Source of the DNA: Rivularia sp039820645
GTDB lineage: Bacteria > Cyanobacteriota > Cyanobacteriia > Cyanobacteriales > Nostocaceae
Reading direction: 5' to 3'
Assembly (NCBI GenBank): GCA_039820645.1
Contig: JBCBPQ010000007.1
Span: 1 to 64,000 of the forward strand
DNA: 64,000 nt
The notes below the pieces were generated by a model. That model was not told the DNA's origin and searched no databases. It was given only the letters and a program-made list of their open reading frames with translations. A program made the position numbers and the translations under genes. Of this stretch, positions 17,895 to 27,566 are shown piece by piece (position 1 is the first letter of the stretch; every line of letters begins with the position of its first letter).

Positions 17895-18908
17895 AGTCAG
17901 TTAACAGTTAGCAGCGAGCAGCGATCGCTCACCAGTCACCAATTAATAATTCTACCCCTTCTACCCACCTCTACCCTTCTATCCTTCAGTGTTATTTCTG
18001 ACAATATTTTTACATTATTTTGTTTGAATTCAATATTATCACTGAAGTTGTCTTTTAGGAGTACAGGTTACATTCTTGATGTAAACCTGTTACGAAGCAA
18101 TGAACAAAAATCAGTAAAGTTTCTGACCGTAATTGTTGGTTATCTGATGTTAAATTTCAATAACCGGTGTTAAGTAAGAACAAAATAAAAATTGATAGGA
18201 GTTTAGGAAAGTGCATTTCTAAAAGAGCAATTAAAAACTTATAAATGGCAATATTTTTGTTATCTTCGTAATTCAGGAAAAGTATATTCCATATATTGTG
18301 AAATATTCCGAAATCTTCCGAAATATACTTTATTTTATTGCCATTAAATATAGCACTATGAAAGCAGACTCGGTTAGTCGAATAAGCATTATAAACTCCT
18401 ATCAGTTCCCTACTCATCGTATAAGTGGCAGCAGTAAAGCGACATCATACAATTTACTGGTTGTAAAAATAATTTCTTACACCTCGTTGATTAATTGTCG
18501 CTTCAACAGCTAATCCATGAGATTAACGAGAGTGTACAATCGCAGATTTTTCTTTGATTCTTAGCGGAGGTGATGCATCACAAAAATAAAATATCGAAAT
18601 TAATTTGATTGTTTTCATAACCAAATTTCGTTTTTTCATTACTCTCGGGCTTACCAGGGAATATCTATCAAACCGCTTAATTAAAGCATGAAGTTAAAAT
18701 TATGGTTAAAAGAAACCTTGTATAAAATATACTGTTGTACTGGAATATTGGCTCCATAAATCCAGGTCTACGTATTTTATCTTCTAACAGGACTTCATTC
18801 TCCAGGTTTATCTTAAATCCCTTTAGTAAACAAATTTGGATAAGTCAGAAACAGAGAGTTTATCAAAAATACAACATTTACCTTACCGATACCACGGAGA
18901 TTTTTTAG
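17895..18908. other. 1-kb non-coding stretch
   Basis: STRR-like and pyrimidine-rich repeats lie at 17897-17985. A nested fold-back element is at 18193-18404 (separate entry). The 3' portion (about 18550-18900) is the leader of the fimbrial locus. Short open frames here lack ribosome sites and have the low-complexity Ile/Asn/Phe composition expected of AT-rich spacer. Confidence 0.6.
18193..18404. repeat. Nested inverted-repeat (fold-back, MITE-like) element
   Basis: Three inverted-repeat pairs are nested: TGATAGGAGTTTA (18193-18205) with TAAACTCCTATCA (18392-18404); AATGGCAATA (18244-18253) with its complement (18336-18345); and AAAGTATATT (18279-18288) with its complement (18322-18331). Together they can fold a long imperfect hairpin of about 212 nt. 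No transposase is present. It could be a miniature mobile element or a structured RNA. Only one copy is in the window. Confidence 0.5.
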
Positions 18909-19490
18909 ATGAAGAAAATTCTAGGCATTTTTGCAGCTAGTGCAGCAGCTTTAGGTAGCGCAATGATTTCCGCTACACCCGTTCGCGCCCAGTCTGCAAC
19001 TTTACCAGTAGAGGTTACAGTGACTCGAGCAATCTTTTTACGCACTTATCAAGATTTAAAATTTGTAGTTAGCCAACAAGACTTACAGCAAGGAGCTTCT
19101 GTTGAACAGACAGGAACCTATGATGAGTCAGCAAGTATTACAGCTTTGTCAACAGATCTTCCTACTGGTGGAGAAAAGAACGATGTTGAAAAAACAATTC
19201 CTCAGTTGTATCAAATTTGGGGTGCTAACGATAGTACAACCGTCCAGGTTGAAGCAAGCAAACCGACTTTGACAGCTTCAACTGCTGGTGGTGTCGGTAC
19301 TTCAACAGAAACAGTAACAATGTCCATATTAGACGGAGGAAATGGAACGTTCACAGACGCTCAAAACAGCGCTGGAAATCCATACAAAGAGGGTTCAGTA
19401 AAACTCAATTTCAATTTTTCAAATCCTAGTGCTGCTTCTGGTACAACATACACAGGAGGTGAACTTACTATCCGAATTACAAATCCCTAA
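18909..19490 (+). CDS. Secreted fimbrial major-subunit-like protein
   Basis: The protein has a signal peptide (about 1-27, ending ATPVRAQ) and a mature part of about 165 aa without cysteine. The mature N terminus TLPVEVTVTR alternates hydrophobic and polar residues as a donor strand would, and the C terminus GGELTIRITNP looks like a final beta strand. The gene directly downstream encodes a shorter secreted protein sharing NP(F/Y)KEG(T/S)V and TGG motifs, followed by a PapD-like chaperone and an usher. I infer a polymerising surface-fibre subunit assembled by donor-strand exchange. A GGAG site precedes the ATG. No direct resemblance to a named pilin family was recognised. Confidence 0.65.
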   Translation: MKKILGIFAASAAALGSAMISATPVRAQSATLPVEVTVTRAIFLRTYQDLKFVVSQQDLQQGASVEQTGTYDESASITALSTDLPTGGEKNDVEKTIPQLYQIWGANDSTTVQVEASKPTLTASTAGGVGTSTETVTMSILDGGNGTFTDAQNSAGNPYKEGSVKLNFNFSNPSAASGTTYTGGELTIRITNP

Positions 19491-19516
19491 GAGTATTTAG
19501 GATTAATATTTCTGGT

Positions 19517-19532
19517 GCAGGCAAAAGCCTGC
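19517..19532 (+). terminator. Intergenic hairpin after the first subunit gene
   Basis: GCAGGC and GCCTGC form a 6-bp stem with an AAAA loop, 27 bp after the stop. It lacks a T run, so it may be an mRNA-stabilising or attenuating hairpin that favours the first gene of the locus. It may also be just a dispersed palindromic repeat. Confidence 0.4.
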
Positions 19533-19775
19533 TTCCAGCATCTGATTAAAAGATAAGAAATAGTTGAACTACTCAAATATAAAAAAAGAGCATAAGTCAA
19601 CTTAATTTATGTAATTATTTATGACAAGTATTTGATTATACATTAAAATAAATTAAATATGATATTCGTTTTATTGCGAACATAATTGATGACATAAAAA
19701 GAGTTCATAAAGGTAATTAATCATTAATGTTGATATTAATTCTATATTATTAGCAAAAAATTATTTTTTTGAAAA

Positions 19776-20321
19776 ATGAAACGCCGAAATACTGTTACAT
19801 ATTTCTTCAGCCTACTTATAACACTTTCATTAACACCACAGTCAAAAACTTTTGCACAATCAAGTATAACTGGTTGTCAAGCAGAGCTTTATCAACTATC
19901 CACTACAGCAGAAACTCAAACGTTAACAGCATCCGATCTGATTGGTTCTGAAGTAGAGCAAATTAATATTGATTCTCGACTAGACAATCTGCCAAATAAT
20001 TCACCTTATAAATCAAGTGCAACTAAAAATATTGCTCAATACTGGCAAATGAGGGTTAATAATTCAGATTTATCTATCAATGCTGGTGATGTTAAATATA
20101 GGCTAATTGCTAGTAATGCAACAAACAATCCCTTCAAAGAAGGTACAGTTGAAATAAGAGCTTTAGATAGTATTGAGGAAATAGAAGAATGTTCTGATGA
20201 CACTACTGTTATTACAGGTGGAATTAGCTTAGTATTTACTGAATTAGAAAACTTAATTCCAGGTACATTTCCAGGAAACATTAATGTTTGTGTCCCAGTA
20301 AATGGGAATATATGTCAGTAA
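19776..20321 (+). CDS. Secreted fimbrial minor-subunit-like protein
   Basis: A signal peptide (about 1-28, LTPQSKTFAQ) is followed by a mature domain of about 150 aa with Cys residues positioned for disulfides (the first soon after cleavage, one central, two near the C terminus). It shares with the upstream subunit the segments IAQYWQMRVNNSD/IPQLYQIWGANDS, NPFKEGTVEIR/NPYKEGSVKLN and a TGG strand, so the two are paralogues. The chaperone gene follows 49 bp later. The role is inferred as a minor or tip-proximal subunit. No adhesin-type lectin domain is visible. Confidence 0.65.
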   Translation: MKRRNTVTYFFSLLITLSLTPQSKTFAQSSITGCQAELYQLSTTAETQTLTASDLIGSEVEQINIDSRLDNLPNNSPYKSSATKNIAQYWQMRVNNSDLSINAGDVKYRLIASNATNNPFKEGTVEIRALDSIEEIEECSDDTTVITGGISLVFTELENLIPGTFPGNINVCVPVNGNICQ

Positions 20322-20370
20322 AATTAAAATTATTTAATTTAGTTAATATTTAATATTGATTGTACGGGGT

Positions 20371-21282
20371 ATGAAAATTAGAATGTTGAAAAAAACAGCA
20401 AAAGCAATAGCATTTAGTTTAATTGGGTTATTAGCTTGGGAAATACCAACTGTAACAGCATTAGAAATGAGTGTGAGTCCTCCACGGATGGAAGTCGATA
20501 TTAATTCTAAAAAAGGACGCTCTAATACTATAAAATTAACGAATTTTGCTAATAAACCAGTAAGAATAAGGGCTTATGTAAAAAATTGGACGATGGATGA
20601 AAACAGTGAACTTAAAAATATACCCTCTGCTGAGGAATCTTTAGACAGATGGATTATTTTTACTCCTTCTACATTTACAATCCCAGCAGGAAAAACTCAA
20701 ACTGTACGCTTTGCGATTCGTCCAAAAGTAAAACCGAAGTCTGGAGAGCATCGTGCTGTAATCTATTTTGAAGAAATTGCTTCTGATACTGATTCAGAAA
20801 CATTTAAAACTAAAGCAACTATCGGTGTTGTAGTCTATGCTTATTCAGGAGAGATAAAGCGACTTGGTAGTGTTAATTCAGTAACTATTCATACTAAACC
20901 CAATGGAATTAATGCAGTATTTGATGTATCTAATAAAGGTAACGCTCATATACGAATGAGGGGACAATATGCTATCTGGCGTGCTGCTAACTATCCAGGA
21001 GCAAAAACAACACAATTTATTAAAAATGTTGCTAATTCCAATAAAAAATTACCTGCAAATGTTGTTGGAGTTGGAAACATTAATATACCCCCAGTTTTAC
21101 CAAACACCAATCGTCAATTATTGCAAAAAATCACAAGAAAATTACCTCCGGGTAACTATGTTTTAGACATCAATGCTGAGTTAAGTGGAACTCCAGTTGA
21201 TAAAGGTATTCCTTTCACTGTCAAAGCTACAGCTAATACTCCTAAAACTACAAATTCTCCTGTAAGTTCTTCGGATAAATAG
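20371..21282 (+). CDS. Periplasmic PapD-like fimbrial chaperone
   Basis: A signal peptide (KAIAFSLIGLLAWEIPTVTA) precedes a two-domain Ig-like chaperone. The first domain starts LEMSVSPPRMEVDINSKKGR with alternating strands and has the hallmark stretch WIIFTPSTFTIPAGKTQTVR, where subunit-binding G1 and F1 strands are expected. The second domain follows from about 170. A Pro/Thr/Ser-rich tail ends the protein. It would hold subunits in the periplasm and deliver them to the usher encoded next. I chose ATG 20371; an upstream in-frame TTG (20356) and a Met four codons later are alternatives. The order subunit, subunit, chaperone, usher matches archaic (sigma-type) loci such as csu. Confidence 0.8.
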   Translation: MKIRMLKKTAKAIAFSLIGLLAWEIPTVTALEMSVSPPRMEVDINSKKGRSNTIKLTNFANKPVRIRAYVKNWTMDENSELKNIPSAEESLDRWIIFTPSTFTIPAGKTQTVRFAIRPKVKPKSGEHRAVIYFEEIASDTDSETFKTKATIGVVVYAYSGEIKRLGSVNSVTIHTKPNGINAVFDVSNKGNAHIRMRGQYAIWRAANYPGAKTTQFIKNVANSNKKLPANVVGVGNINIPPVLPNTNRQLLQKITRKLPPGNYVLDINAELSGTPVDKGIPFTVKATANTPKTTNSPVSSSDK

Positions 21283-21462
21283 TTTTTTAAAATAAACATT
21301 TTTACTTTATTCAGGGTGACTTGATATTGCAATATCCCTGAATAAACTTACTAATTATTAAATATTTATTCATTGCATCTATCTGATTTTTTATATTATT
21401 AATACTATAATTCATAGCTCACAGCCTGTATCAGGCTAAATATTGATAAATTTGTCCCAAGT

Positions 21463-24400
21463 ATGCTCTACCTAGCTTTACCACCTACACCTCCATTAAT
21501 TGTCAGTACGTTGACTCCACAGGCTTCAACCCTAAATAGTGGTTGTGAATCGCTACAAGTTAAGTCGCAAAAATCTGACCTTGTAAATAATTTACTAGGT
21601 AAAATACTGGCTGATTCCGTTTCAAGAAAGCCTTGCGGAGGTGAAATTAAGAAATCTGAAAATATTCAAACTAATACTCTGTTGGAGAAGCAGAAAAAGA
21701 AATTTGTCACAATACCGACACCAGAAGAAACTAATTTACCTGTTGCCGAAAGCTCTCTTATAAACGAGCAAAAACCAGTTGACAATCAGGTATTGTCAGC
21801 CCCTCTCAAACAAGCCTCTATAGACAAGCAATCTCAGAGTCAAGAAAAGTCTGTTGAAAAAAATCCCATAGGAAGAATTCTGGCGACAGTCCAGCAATTA
21901 ATCAACGTCTCTCTCCATGCGTCAATTAACAGCACTATTAGCGATAGGGTTGAAGCTCCAACACAAAATTTTTCTCAAACTTCAAAAACTTTTATTGCTT
22001 CTAATCCCACAGAAACTAAAAAAAATCAAAATATAGAAAAAAACTCCGATAATACCAGCAATCAAAAAGTTGCTAGCAATACAAATATGAATACAGCCAA
22101 GATTCTAGCTGTTGTTCAGCAACTAATTACTACCTCCGTCTCAGCTTCTTTAAATCAAGCTATTAACGATACTGTCACAAATAGTATCCAAAACTCTGGA
22201 GAAATAGCTCTTTCTAATCCTGAAAAAGACGAAAAATCAAATAACAATCTAAATAACAATCAAAAACCCAATAATAACCAACAATTAGCAACTGCACTCA
22301 ACAATTCCAAGAAAAATTCTCTACGAGATTCTTTGATAAATAAGCTTCGCGACACAAAATCTATTCGATTAGCACAAGTTCCAGGTGAACCTTTCCTTGT
22401 TGGGGTTGTAATTAATGGAAGGGAAGTTGGTACTTTAGATATTATTGAAGAAAATAATACTCTTTTAATCCCCTTAGAAACTTTTGCAGAAATTAGCGGA
22501 TTTTCTGTTAAAAAAACTAATACTGGTATTGAAACAAAAACACCTTTAGGAAAAATAAAATTTCCACCAAATATATTAAAACAAATTAACGGTTTAACTT
22601 ATGTTAGTAAAGAAAAACTTCAAGAAAAACTGCAAATAAGTTTAGAGTTAAATACTGCCGATTTAACCTTACTTGCTGATTTACCCTGGCGTGGAGGTAG
22701 CAGACAAGCCCGAACTAACGCCGAACTACAACCAGAATTATTTGCACCTAGTACCGGAATTTCCAGGTTACGACAAGAGTTGAATATTTATAGCACTCCT
22801 AGCAATACAAGCTTGCAAAGTAATTCACTTTTAGGTGGAAGACTTGCCGGTGGTACTTGGCGTTTGCGGATGAATAATAACTTTCGCAACCAGCCAAATT
22901 TAACAGAATACTTTTTCTATCAACGTAGCGGTCAATTTCGCTATCAACTAGGTAGACAAAGAGTTGGCTTGCATCCAATATTGAACGGGGTTGACCTTAC
23001 AGGTTTACAATTTGGTTATAGTAATTTACCTTCAGACTATTTTCGTTCAACTTACAGCGCTAACGAAATTTTACCCAGACGCTCTCGTTCCTTACAAACA
23101 TTTACTGGTAGAGTTCCACCTACAAGCATTGTCCAGTTAAGAGTTGGTGGGGTTAGAGTTGCAGAGCAACAGGTAGGATTCAATGGAATATACGAATTTG
23201 TAGATATCAGATTACCTGTTAATCACACCAGCGAAGTTGAAGTTTTAGTTTTTGACCGTAACAATTTACGGGCTCCGATTGACATTCGTACCGTTAACAT
23301 TAACGCTTCGGATTTGCTATTACCAGCAGGAGGAAACGTACAATTAGGTGGATTAGGTTTTAGTGGAAATTTAGTTCAAGATACTTTATTCAGCGATTTT
23401 AATTCTACAGATGAAGGTACACTAGTTGGTTTTTATCAACTACGTCAAGGACTTTCCGAGAATTTAACCTTTGAAGGCTCTCTACAAGCAATTCCCAATT
23501 CTTTCCAATCACAAGCAGGTTTAGTTTGGCGTTTAGCAAATCCCGTTATTTTATCGGCAAGTGTAGGTAATTCCTTTGATAAAGTTGGTTACTCAGCTAA
23601 TTTAGATGTTGACTTCGATAAATTAGAAATTAATGCTAATTCTCAGTTACTTCCCCAAGGCTTTAGAACAGGGGAAGAAAGCAATGGAGAACGATATAAT
23701 CACAGTTTAGAATTTAGGTATCGTTTCGACAATAAATTGAATTTAGGATTTATTGCTCGGAGTCGTAAGGATAATAGCGATTCTAACGATTATATTTTGC
23801 CTACTTTCTATGCTCGTCCTTTCTCTAAATTATCTTTAAGTGGTAGACCAGATATTTTTGGAGATTATTTATTCAACGCTTTCTTTACACCAAATCGTTC
23901 TACTAGATTATCTTTTAACACTTATGGTGATGCCTATATATCAGATTTAAGATATAACCTTAACCGTAATTATCAATTATCTTTTGGTTCTGAATTTCGT
24001 AGAAATGACTCTGCTCGTTATTCATTAGGTATTGGTCGTAATTCTAATAGCCTTGAAAAACTAAGTTGGAATATTGGCTTAGCATTCAGTGACGGAGAAG
24101 TCGGACCTAGTGCCGGTGCAAGTATGCAAGTACTACCCGGTTTATTTGCCAGACTTAATTATGATGCAATACCCTTTAGAGGAATTAGTTCGGGTGGATT
24201 GAGCGATAGTCGTCTGAGTTTATCTTTAACATCTGATATGTCTGTCGCTGGCAGCAGATTAACTCCAGCCAGATACAGCGGTATTAGTAAAGAACGCGGT
24301 GCAATTTCCGGTAAACTGGCTTTAACAGAAGAAAGTAAAGACTTCGATTTAAGTGGTTCTATTATTCGCGTTTTCGATACTCGCAATAAACCCGTAGGCT

Positions 24401-24867
24401 CAGCTAGAACTGACTCTAAAGGTAGCTTTTTAGTTGGAAACTTACCAGAAGGGGTTTATGTTGTGGAACTCGAACCCGAAGAATTACCCATCGAACTTGC
24501 ATTATCTAAAACTAGTTTTGTTGCCGAAGTTGCTTCTTCTGGAGTCACTCGCGTAGATTTCCCTGTCAGAACTGAATACGGATTGGCAGGAAAAATCACT
24601 GATGTATCGGGACAACCTTTAACTCAAGTACGAGTAGAGCTATTAAACAGTAAGGGCGCACGAGTATTATCTGGTACAAGCGACCAATTCGGATTATATC
24701 GTCTTGATGGAGTTCCCGTCGGTAAATATACTTTACGTGTTTCCCCCCAAGATGCCCTTAATTCTAACAATACTCTTCCTAAGCGACAGGTAATAATTGA
24801 AAATAAATTTGTTTATAATCAAAATTTACAGCTACCAGTATCCGCAGCAGCTAAGAAGAAAAAGTGA
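21463..24867 (+). CDS. Outer-membrane fimbrial usher (FimD/PapC-like) with long N-terminal extension
   Basis: The core is an usher. An N-terminal subunit-binding-like domain (about 305-405, from GEPFLVGVVINGREVG) is followed by a large beta barrel (about 430-920) interrupted by a plug-like domain (about 546-620, FTGRVPPTSIVQLRVGG to VEVLVFDRNNL). Two C-terminal beta-sandwich domains of carboxypeptidase-regulatory type (about 947-1035 and 1037-1120) end in a Lys tail. The first 300 residues are unusual for ushers: low complexity, Asn/Ser/Lys-rich, with a duplicated motif (ILATVQQLINVSLHAS near 138 and ILAVVQQLITTSVSAS near 213). No classical signal peptide is evident at the chosen ATG, and an in-frame stop lies 48 bp upstream, so no longer ATG start exists. 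Confidence 0.78.
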   Translation: MLYLALPPTPPLIVSTLTPQASTLNSGCESLQVKSQKSDLVNNLLGKILADSVSRKPCGGEIKKSENIQTNTLLEKQKKKFVTIPTPEETNLPVAESSLINEQKPVDNQVLSAPLKQASIDKQSQSQEKSVEKNPIGRILATVQQLINVSLHASINSTISDRVEAPTQNFSQTSKTFIASNPTETKKNQNIEKNSDNTSNQKVASNTNMNTAKILAVVQQLITTSVSASLNQAINDTVTNSIQNSGEIALSNPEKDEKSNNNLNNNQKPNNNQQLATALNNSKKNSLRDSLINKLRDTKSIRLAQVPGEPFLVGVVINGREVGTLDIIEENNTLLIPLETFAEISGFSVKKTNTGIETKTPLGKIKFPPNILKQINGLTYVSKEKLQEKLQISLELNTADLTLLADLPWRGGSRQARTNAELQPELFAPSTGISRLRQELNIYSTPSNTSLQSNSLLGGRLAGGTWRLRMNNNFRNQPNLTEYFFYQRSGQFRYQLGRQRVGLHPILNGVDLTGLQFGYSNLPSDYFRSTYSANEILPRRSRSLQTFTGRVPPTSIVQLRVGGVRVAEQQVGFNGIYEFVDIRLPVNHTSEVEVLVFDRNNLRAPIDIRTVNINASDLLLPAGGNVQLGGLGFSGNLVQDTLFSDFNSTDEGTLVGFYQLRQGLSENLTFEGSLQAIPNSFQSQAGLVWRLANPVILSASVGNSFDKVGYSANLDVDFDKLEINANSQLLPQGFRTGEESNGERYNHSLEFRYRFDNKLNLGFIARSRKDNSDSNDYILPTFYARPFSKLSLSGRPDIFGDYLFNAFFTPNRSTRLSFNTYGDAYISDLRYNLNRNYQLSFGSEFRRNDSARYSLGIGRNSNSLEKLSWNIGLAFSDGEVGPSAGASMQVLPGLFARLNYDAIPFRGISSGGLSDSRLSLSLTSDMSVAGSRLTPARYSGISKERGAISGKLALTEESKDFDLSGSIIRVFDTRNKPVGSARTDSKGSFLVGNLPEGVYVVELEPEELPIELALSKTSFVAEVASSGVTRVDFPVRTEYGLAGKITDVSGQPLTQVRVELLNSKGARVLSGTSDQFGLYRLDGVPVGKYTLRVSPQDALNSNNTLPKRQVIIENKFVYNQNLQLPVSAAAKKKK

Positions 24868-24871
24868 GGAT

Positions 24872-24920
24872 TTAACAGTTAACAGTGAGCAGTTAACAGT
24901 TAACAGTTAACAGTGAGGAG
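24872..24920. repeat. STRR, TTAACAG-type heptamers
   Basis: Tandem heptamers TTAACAG/TGAGCAG run for about 49 bp just after the usher stop. They are the reverse complement of the CTGTTAA/CTGCTAA heptamers at 25113-25238, so the two blocks could pair over about 45 nt. Confidence 0.85.
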
Positions 24921-25112
24921 TAAAAAGTTACTTTTTAGTTTTATTTATTAAGTAATAGAAATATTTAATATCACATTTTATATAAGTTTACAAGGCAGTT
25001 TTAGTCAAATCAAAATTTATATATTTAATTTATACATTTTACTGAGTATAAATTATTCGGTGTAATAAGATTTAATTAAAAAAAATTTGAAAAAATTCAA
25101 CGTGCTTAAAAA

Positions 25113-25238
25113 TAACTGCTAACTGCTAACTGTTAACTGTTAACTGTTAACTGCTAACTGCTAACTGCTAACTGCTAACTGCTAACTGCTAACTGCTAAC
25201 TGCTAACTGTTAACTGCTAACTGTTCACTGTTAACTGA
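25113..25238. repeat. STRR, CTAACTG-type heptamers
   Basis: About 18 tandem units of TAACTGC/TAACTGT extend over 126 bp upstream of ppk. This is the longest heptamer array in the window. Its orientation is inverted relative to the block after the usher gene. Confidence 0.9.
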
Positions 25239-25349
25239 TAATTATTTTTCAGATGGAAGCAAAGGCTACATTTACTTTAATATAGTTATAGATAGTTATA
25301 AGCTTTCATATTATTGCATTAGTTGCACCTGCCCATCACAAAGGTCATC

Positions 25350-27566
25350 ATGGCGAAATCGAAAAAAGCTGCCAATCCAAACAAGTTATCAGACCCGAAA
25401 TACTATCTTAACCGAGAGTTAAGTTGGCTAGAATTTAATAATCGGGTGTTGCATGAAGCAATGGATAAACGAACCCCATTGTTAGAACGTCTGAAATTTT
25501 TGGCAATTTTCTGTACTAACCTTGATGAATTCTTCATGGTGCGAGTTGCAGGATTAAGGCAACAGGTAGAAGCAAAAGTTAGCAGCAAAAGTTTTGATGG
25601 TCGGACTCCGCAACAACAATTAGAAGAAATTAGTTTTATATTGCGTCCGGTAGTAGTTCAACAACACCAACATTTTGAAAAAAAATTACGTCCGGAATTA
25701 GCATCTGTCGGTATTCATATTCTCGACTATATTGATTTAACTGATAAACAGCGTAAATATTTAGATAATTACTTTGAAGAACAGGTTTTTCCAGTTATTA
25801 CTCCACTTGCTGTAGATCCCAGCCATCCTTTTCCTTACATCTCTAATCTCAGCTTGAATTTGGCAGTTGTAGTCAAAAACCCCGAAACAGAAGAAGAACT
25901 TTTTGCCAGAATCAAAGTTCCTAAAGTACTACCGCGATTTTTACCTTTACCTCCAGAATTGGGTATTGAAGGAAATGGCAAACCATGCATCTGGAGTGGT
26001 GTACCTATCGAACAGGCGATCGCCCATAATTTGGAGTGTTTATTCCCAGGAATGAATATCCAGGAATATTACACTTTCCGGATTACTCGCGATGCTGACT
26101 TGGCTTTGGAAGAAGATGAAGCTGACGATTTGTTGTTAGCAATCGAACAAGAACTGCGGAAAAGACGCGCAGGAGGCAATCCTGTGAGAATAGAATTGCA
26201 ATCTCAAACACCAAGTCCCGTCCGCACTAAGCTTTTAGAAGTCTTGGATTTATCGGAAAATGATGTCTATGAAATAGATAATCTTTTAGGATTGCGAGAT
26301 TTAATGTATTTTATGTCGCTACCAGTGCCGGAATTAAAAGATCCACCCTGGAAGCCAGTAGTTCCTTCTAATTTACAAAGGATAAAAGAGCCTGCTCTCA
26401 ATCCTAATATGCAGCTTGTTGAAGAAGGAAAAGATTTTTTCACCGCAATTAGAGAAGGGGATTTATTTGTACACCACCCTTATGAATCATTTTCAGCATC
26501 AGTAGTACGCTTTATTACAAATGCTGCCCGAGATCCCGACGTGCTGGCAATCAAAATGACCCTTTATCGTACTTCTGGGGATTCACCTATTGTCAACGCT
26601 TTAATAAATGCTGCCGAAAACGGTAAGCAGGTTTCGGTGCTTGTAGAACTGAAAGCACGCTTTGATGAAGAAAATAATATTTACTGGGCTAGACGTTTAG
26701 AAAGTACGGGCGTTCATGTAGTTTATGGGCTTGTAGGTCTAAAAACTCACAGTAAAATCGTAATGGTAGTACGTCAAGAACAAGACCAAATCCGTCGTTA
26801 CGTACATATTGGCACTGGGAACTATAACCCAAAAACAGCAAGAATTTATACAGATGTAGGATTATTCAGTTGCCGAGAAGAATTAGGGGCAGATGTTACA
26901 GATGTATTTAATTTCTTGACTGGTTATTCTCGACAAAAAGCTTATCGGCAATTATTAGTTGCACCAGTAAATATGCGAGAACGTTTTCTAATGCTGATTA
27001 ATCGAGAAATAGAAAACGTGCAAAATCGAACTTCGGGACGTATTGTAGCTAAAATGAATTCTTTGGTAGATTCTCGGCTAATTGCAGCCTTATACGAAGC
27101 TTCTCGTGCGGGAGTACAAATTGATCTGATTGTAAGGGGAATCTGTTGCTTACGTCCGGGACTAAAAGATGTTAGTGAAAACATTCGCGTTATTAGTATT
27201 ATCGGTCGCTTTTTAGAACATTCCCGCATTTTTTACTTTTACAATAATGGTGACGAGCAGATTTTTATTGGCAGCGCTGACTGGATGCCGCGCAATTTAG
27301 ATCGAAGGGTAGAGGTTATTACTCCTATAAAAGATCCAGATATTGCTAAAGACATACAAGAAATTTTAGGAATTATGCTTGCCGATAATCGTCAAGCCTG
27401 GGAACTGCACTCAGATGGTAGTTATACCCAGAGAAAACCCCGGCAAGATTCCCCAGAAGCTGGTTCGCAAAAAACATTAATGCAAATTGCCGAATCTAAA
27501 AGCACAAATGCTTCTAATTTAATCAACTCTAAGAAAAATAATTTACATCTTGTAGACTTTTCTTAA
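25350..27566 (+). CDS. ppk1: Polyphosphate kinase 1
   Basis: The enzyme reversibly polymerises the gamma-phosphate of ATP into polyphosphate granules. The N-terminal domain (YYLNRELSWLEFNNRVLHEA) and the head and catalytic C-terminal domains are all present. The two catalytic-histidine contexts are GLKTHSKIVM and FLEHSRIFYF, the first being the autophosphorylated histidine in the family. The HIGTGNYNPKTA and ARFDEENNI motifs are intact. I chose ATG 25350, with an AAGG site 6-9 bp upstream, over a TTG at 25323. Length (about 738 aa) is normal. No exopolyphosphatase gene is adjacent. The gene is flanked upstream by a long STRR array. Confidence 0.97.
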   Translation: MAKSKKAANPNKLSDPKYYLNRELSWLEFNNRVLHEAMDKRTPLLERLKFLAIFCTNLDEFFMVRVAGLRQQVEAKVSSKSFDGRTPQQQLEEISFILRPVVVQQHQHFEKKLRPELASVGIHILDYIDLTDKQRKYLDNYFEEQVFPVITPLAVDPSHPFPYISNLSLNLAVVVKNPETEEELFARIKVPKVLPRFLPLPPELGIEGNGKPCIWSGVPIEQAIAHNLECLFPGMNIQEYYTFRITRDADLALEEDEADDLLLAIEQELRKRRAGGNPVRIELQSQTPSPVRTKLLEVLDLSENDVYEIDNLLGLRDLMYFMSLPVPELKDPPWKPVVPSNLQRIKEPALNPNMQLVEEGKDFFTAIREGDLFVHHPYESFSASVVRFITNAARDPDVLAIKMTLYRTSGDSPIVNALINAAENGKQVSVLVELKARFDEENNIYWARRLESTGVHVVYGLVGLKTHSKIVMVVRQEQDQIRRYVHIGTGNYNPKTARIYTDVGLFSCREELGADVTDVFNFLTGYSRQKAYRQLLVAPVNMRERFLMLINREIENVQNRTSGRIVAKMNSLVDSRLIAALYEASRAGVQIDLIVRGICCLRPGLKDVSENIRVISIIGRFLEHSRIFYFYNNGDEQIFIGSADWMPRNLDRRVEVITPIKDPDIAKDIQEILGIMLADNRQAWELHSDGSYTQRKPRQDSPEAGSQKTLMQIAESKSTNASNLINSKKNNLHLVDFS

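Noticed and set aside
18157..18417. Minus-strand 86-codon frame
   Set aside because: Ile/Asn/Phe-rich composition typical of AT-rich spacer; it covers the fold-back element and has no ribosome site.
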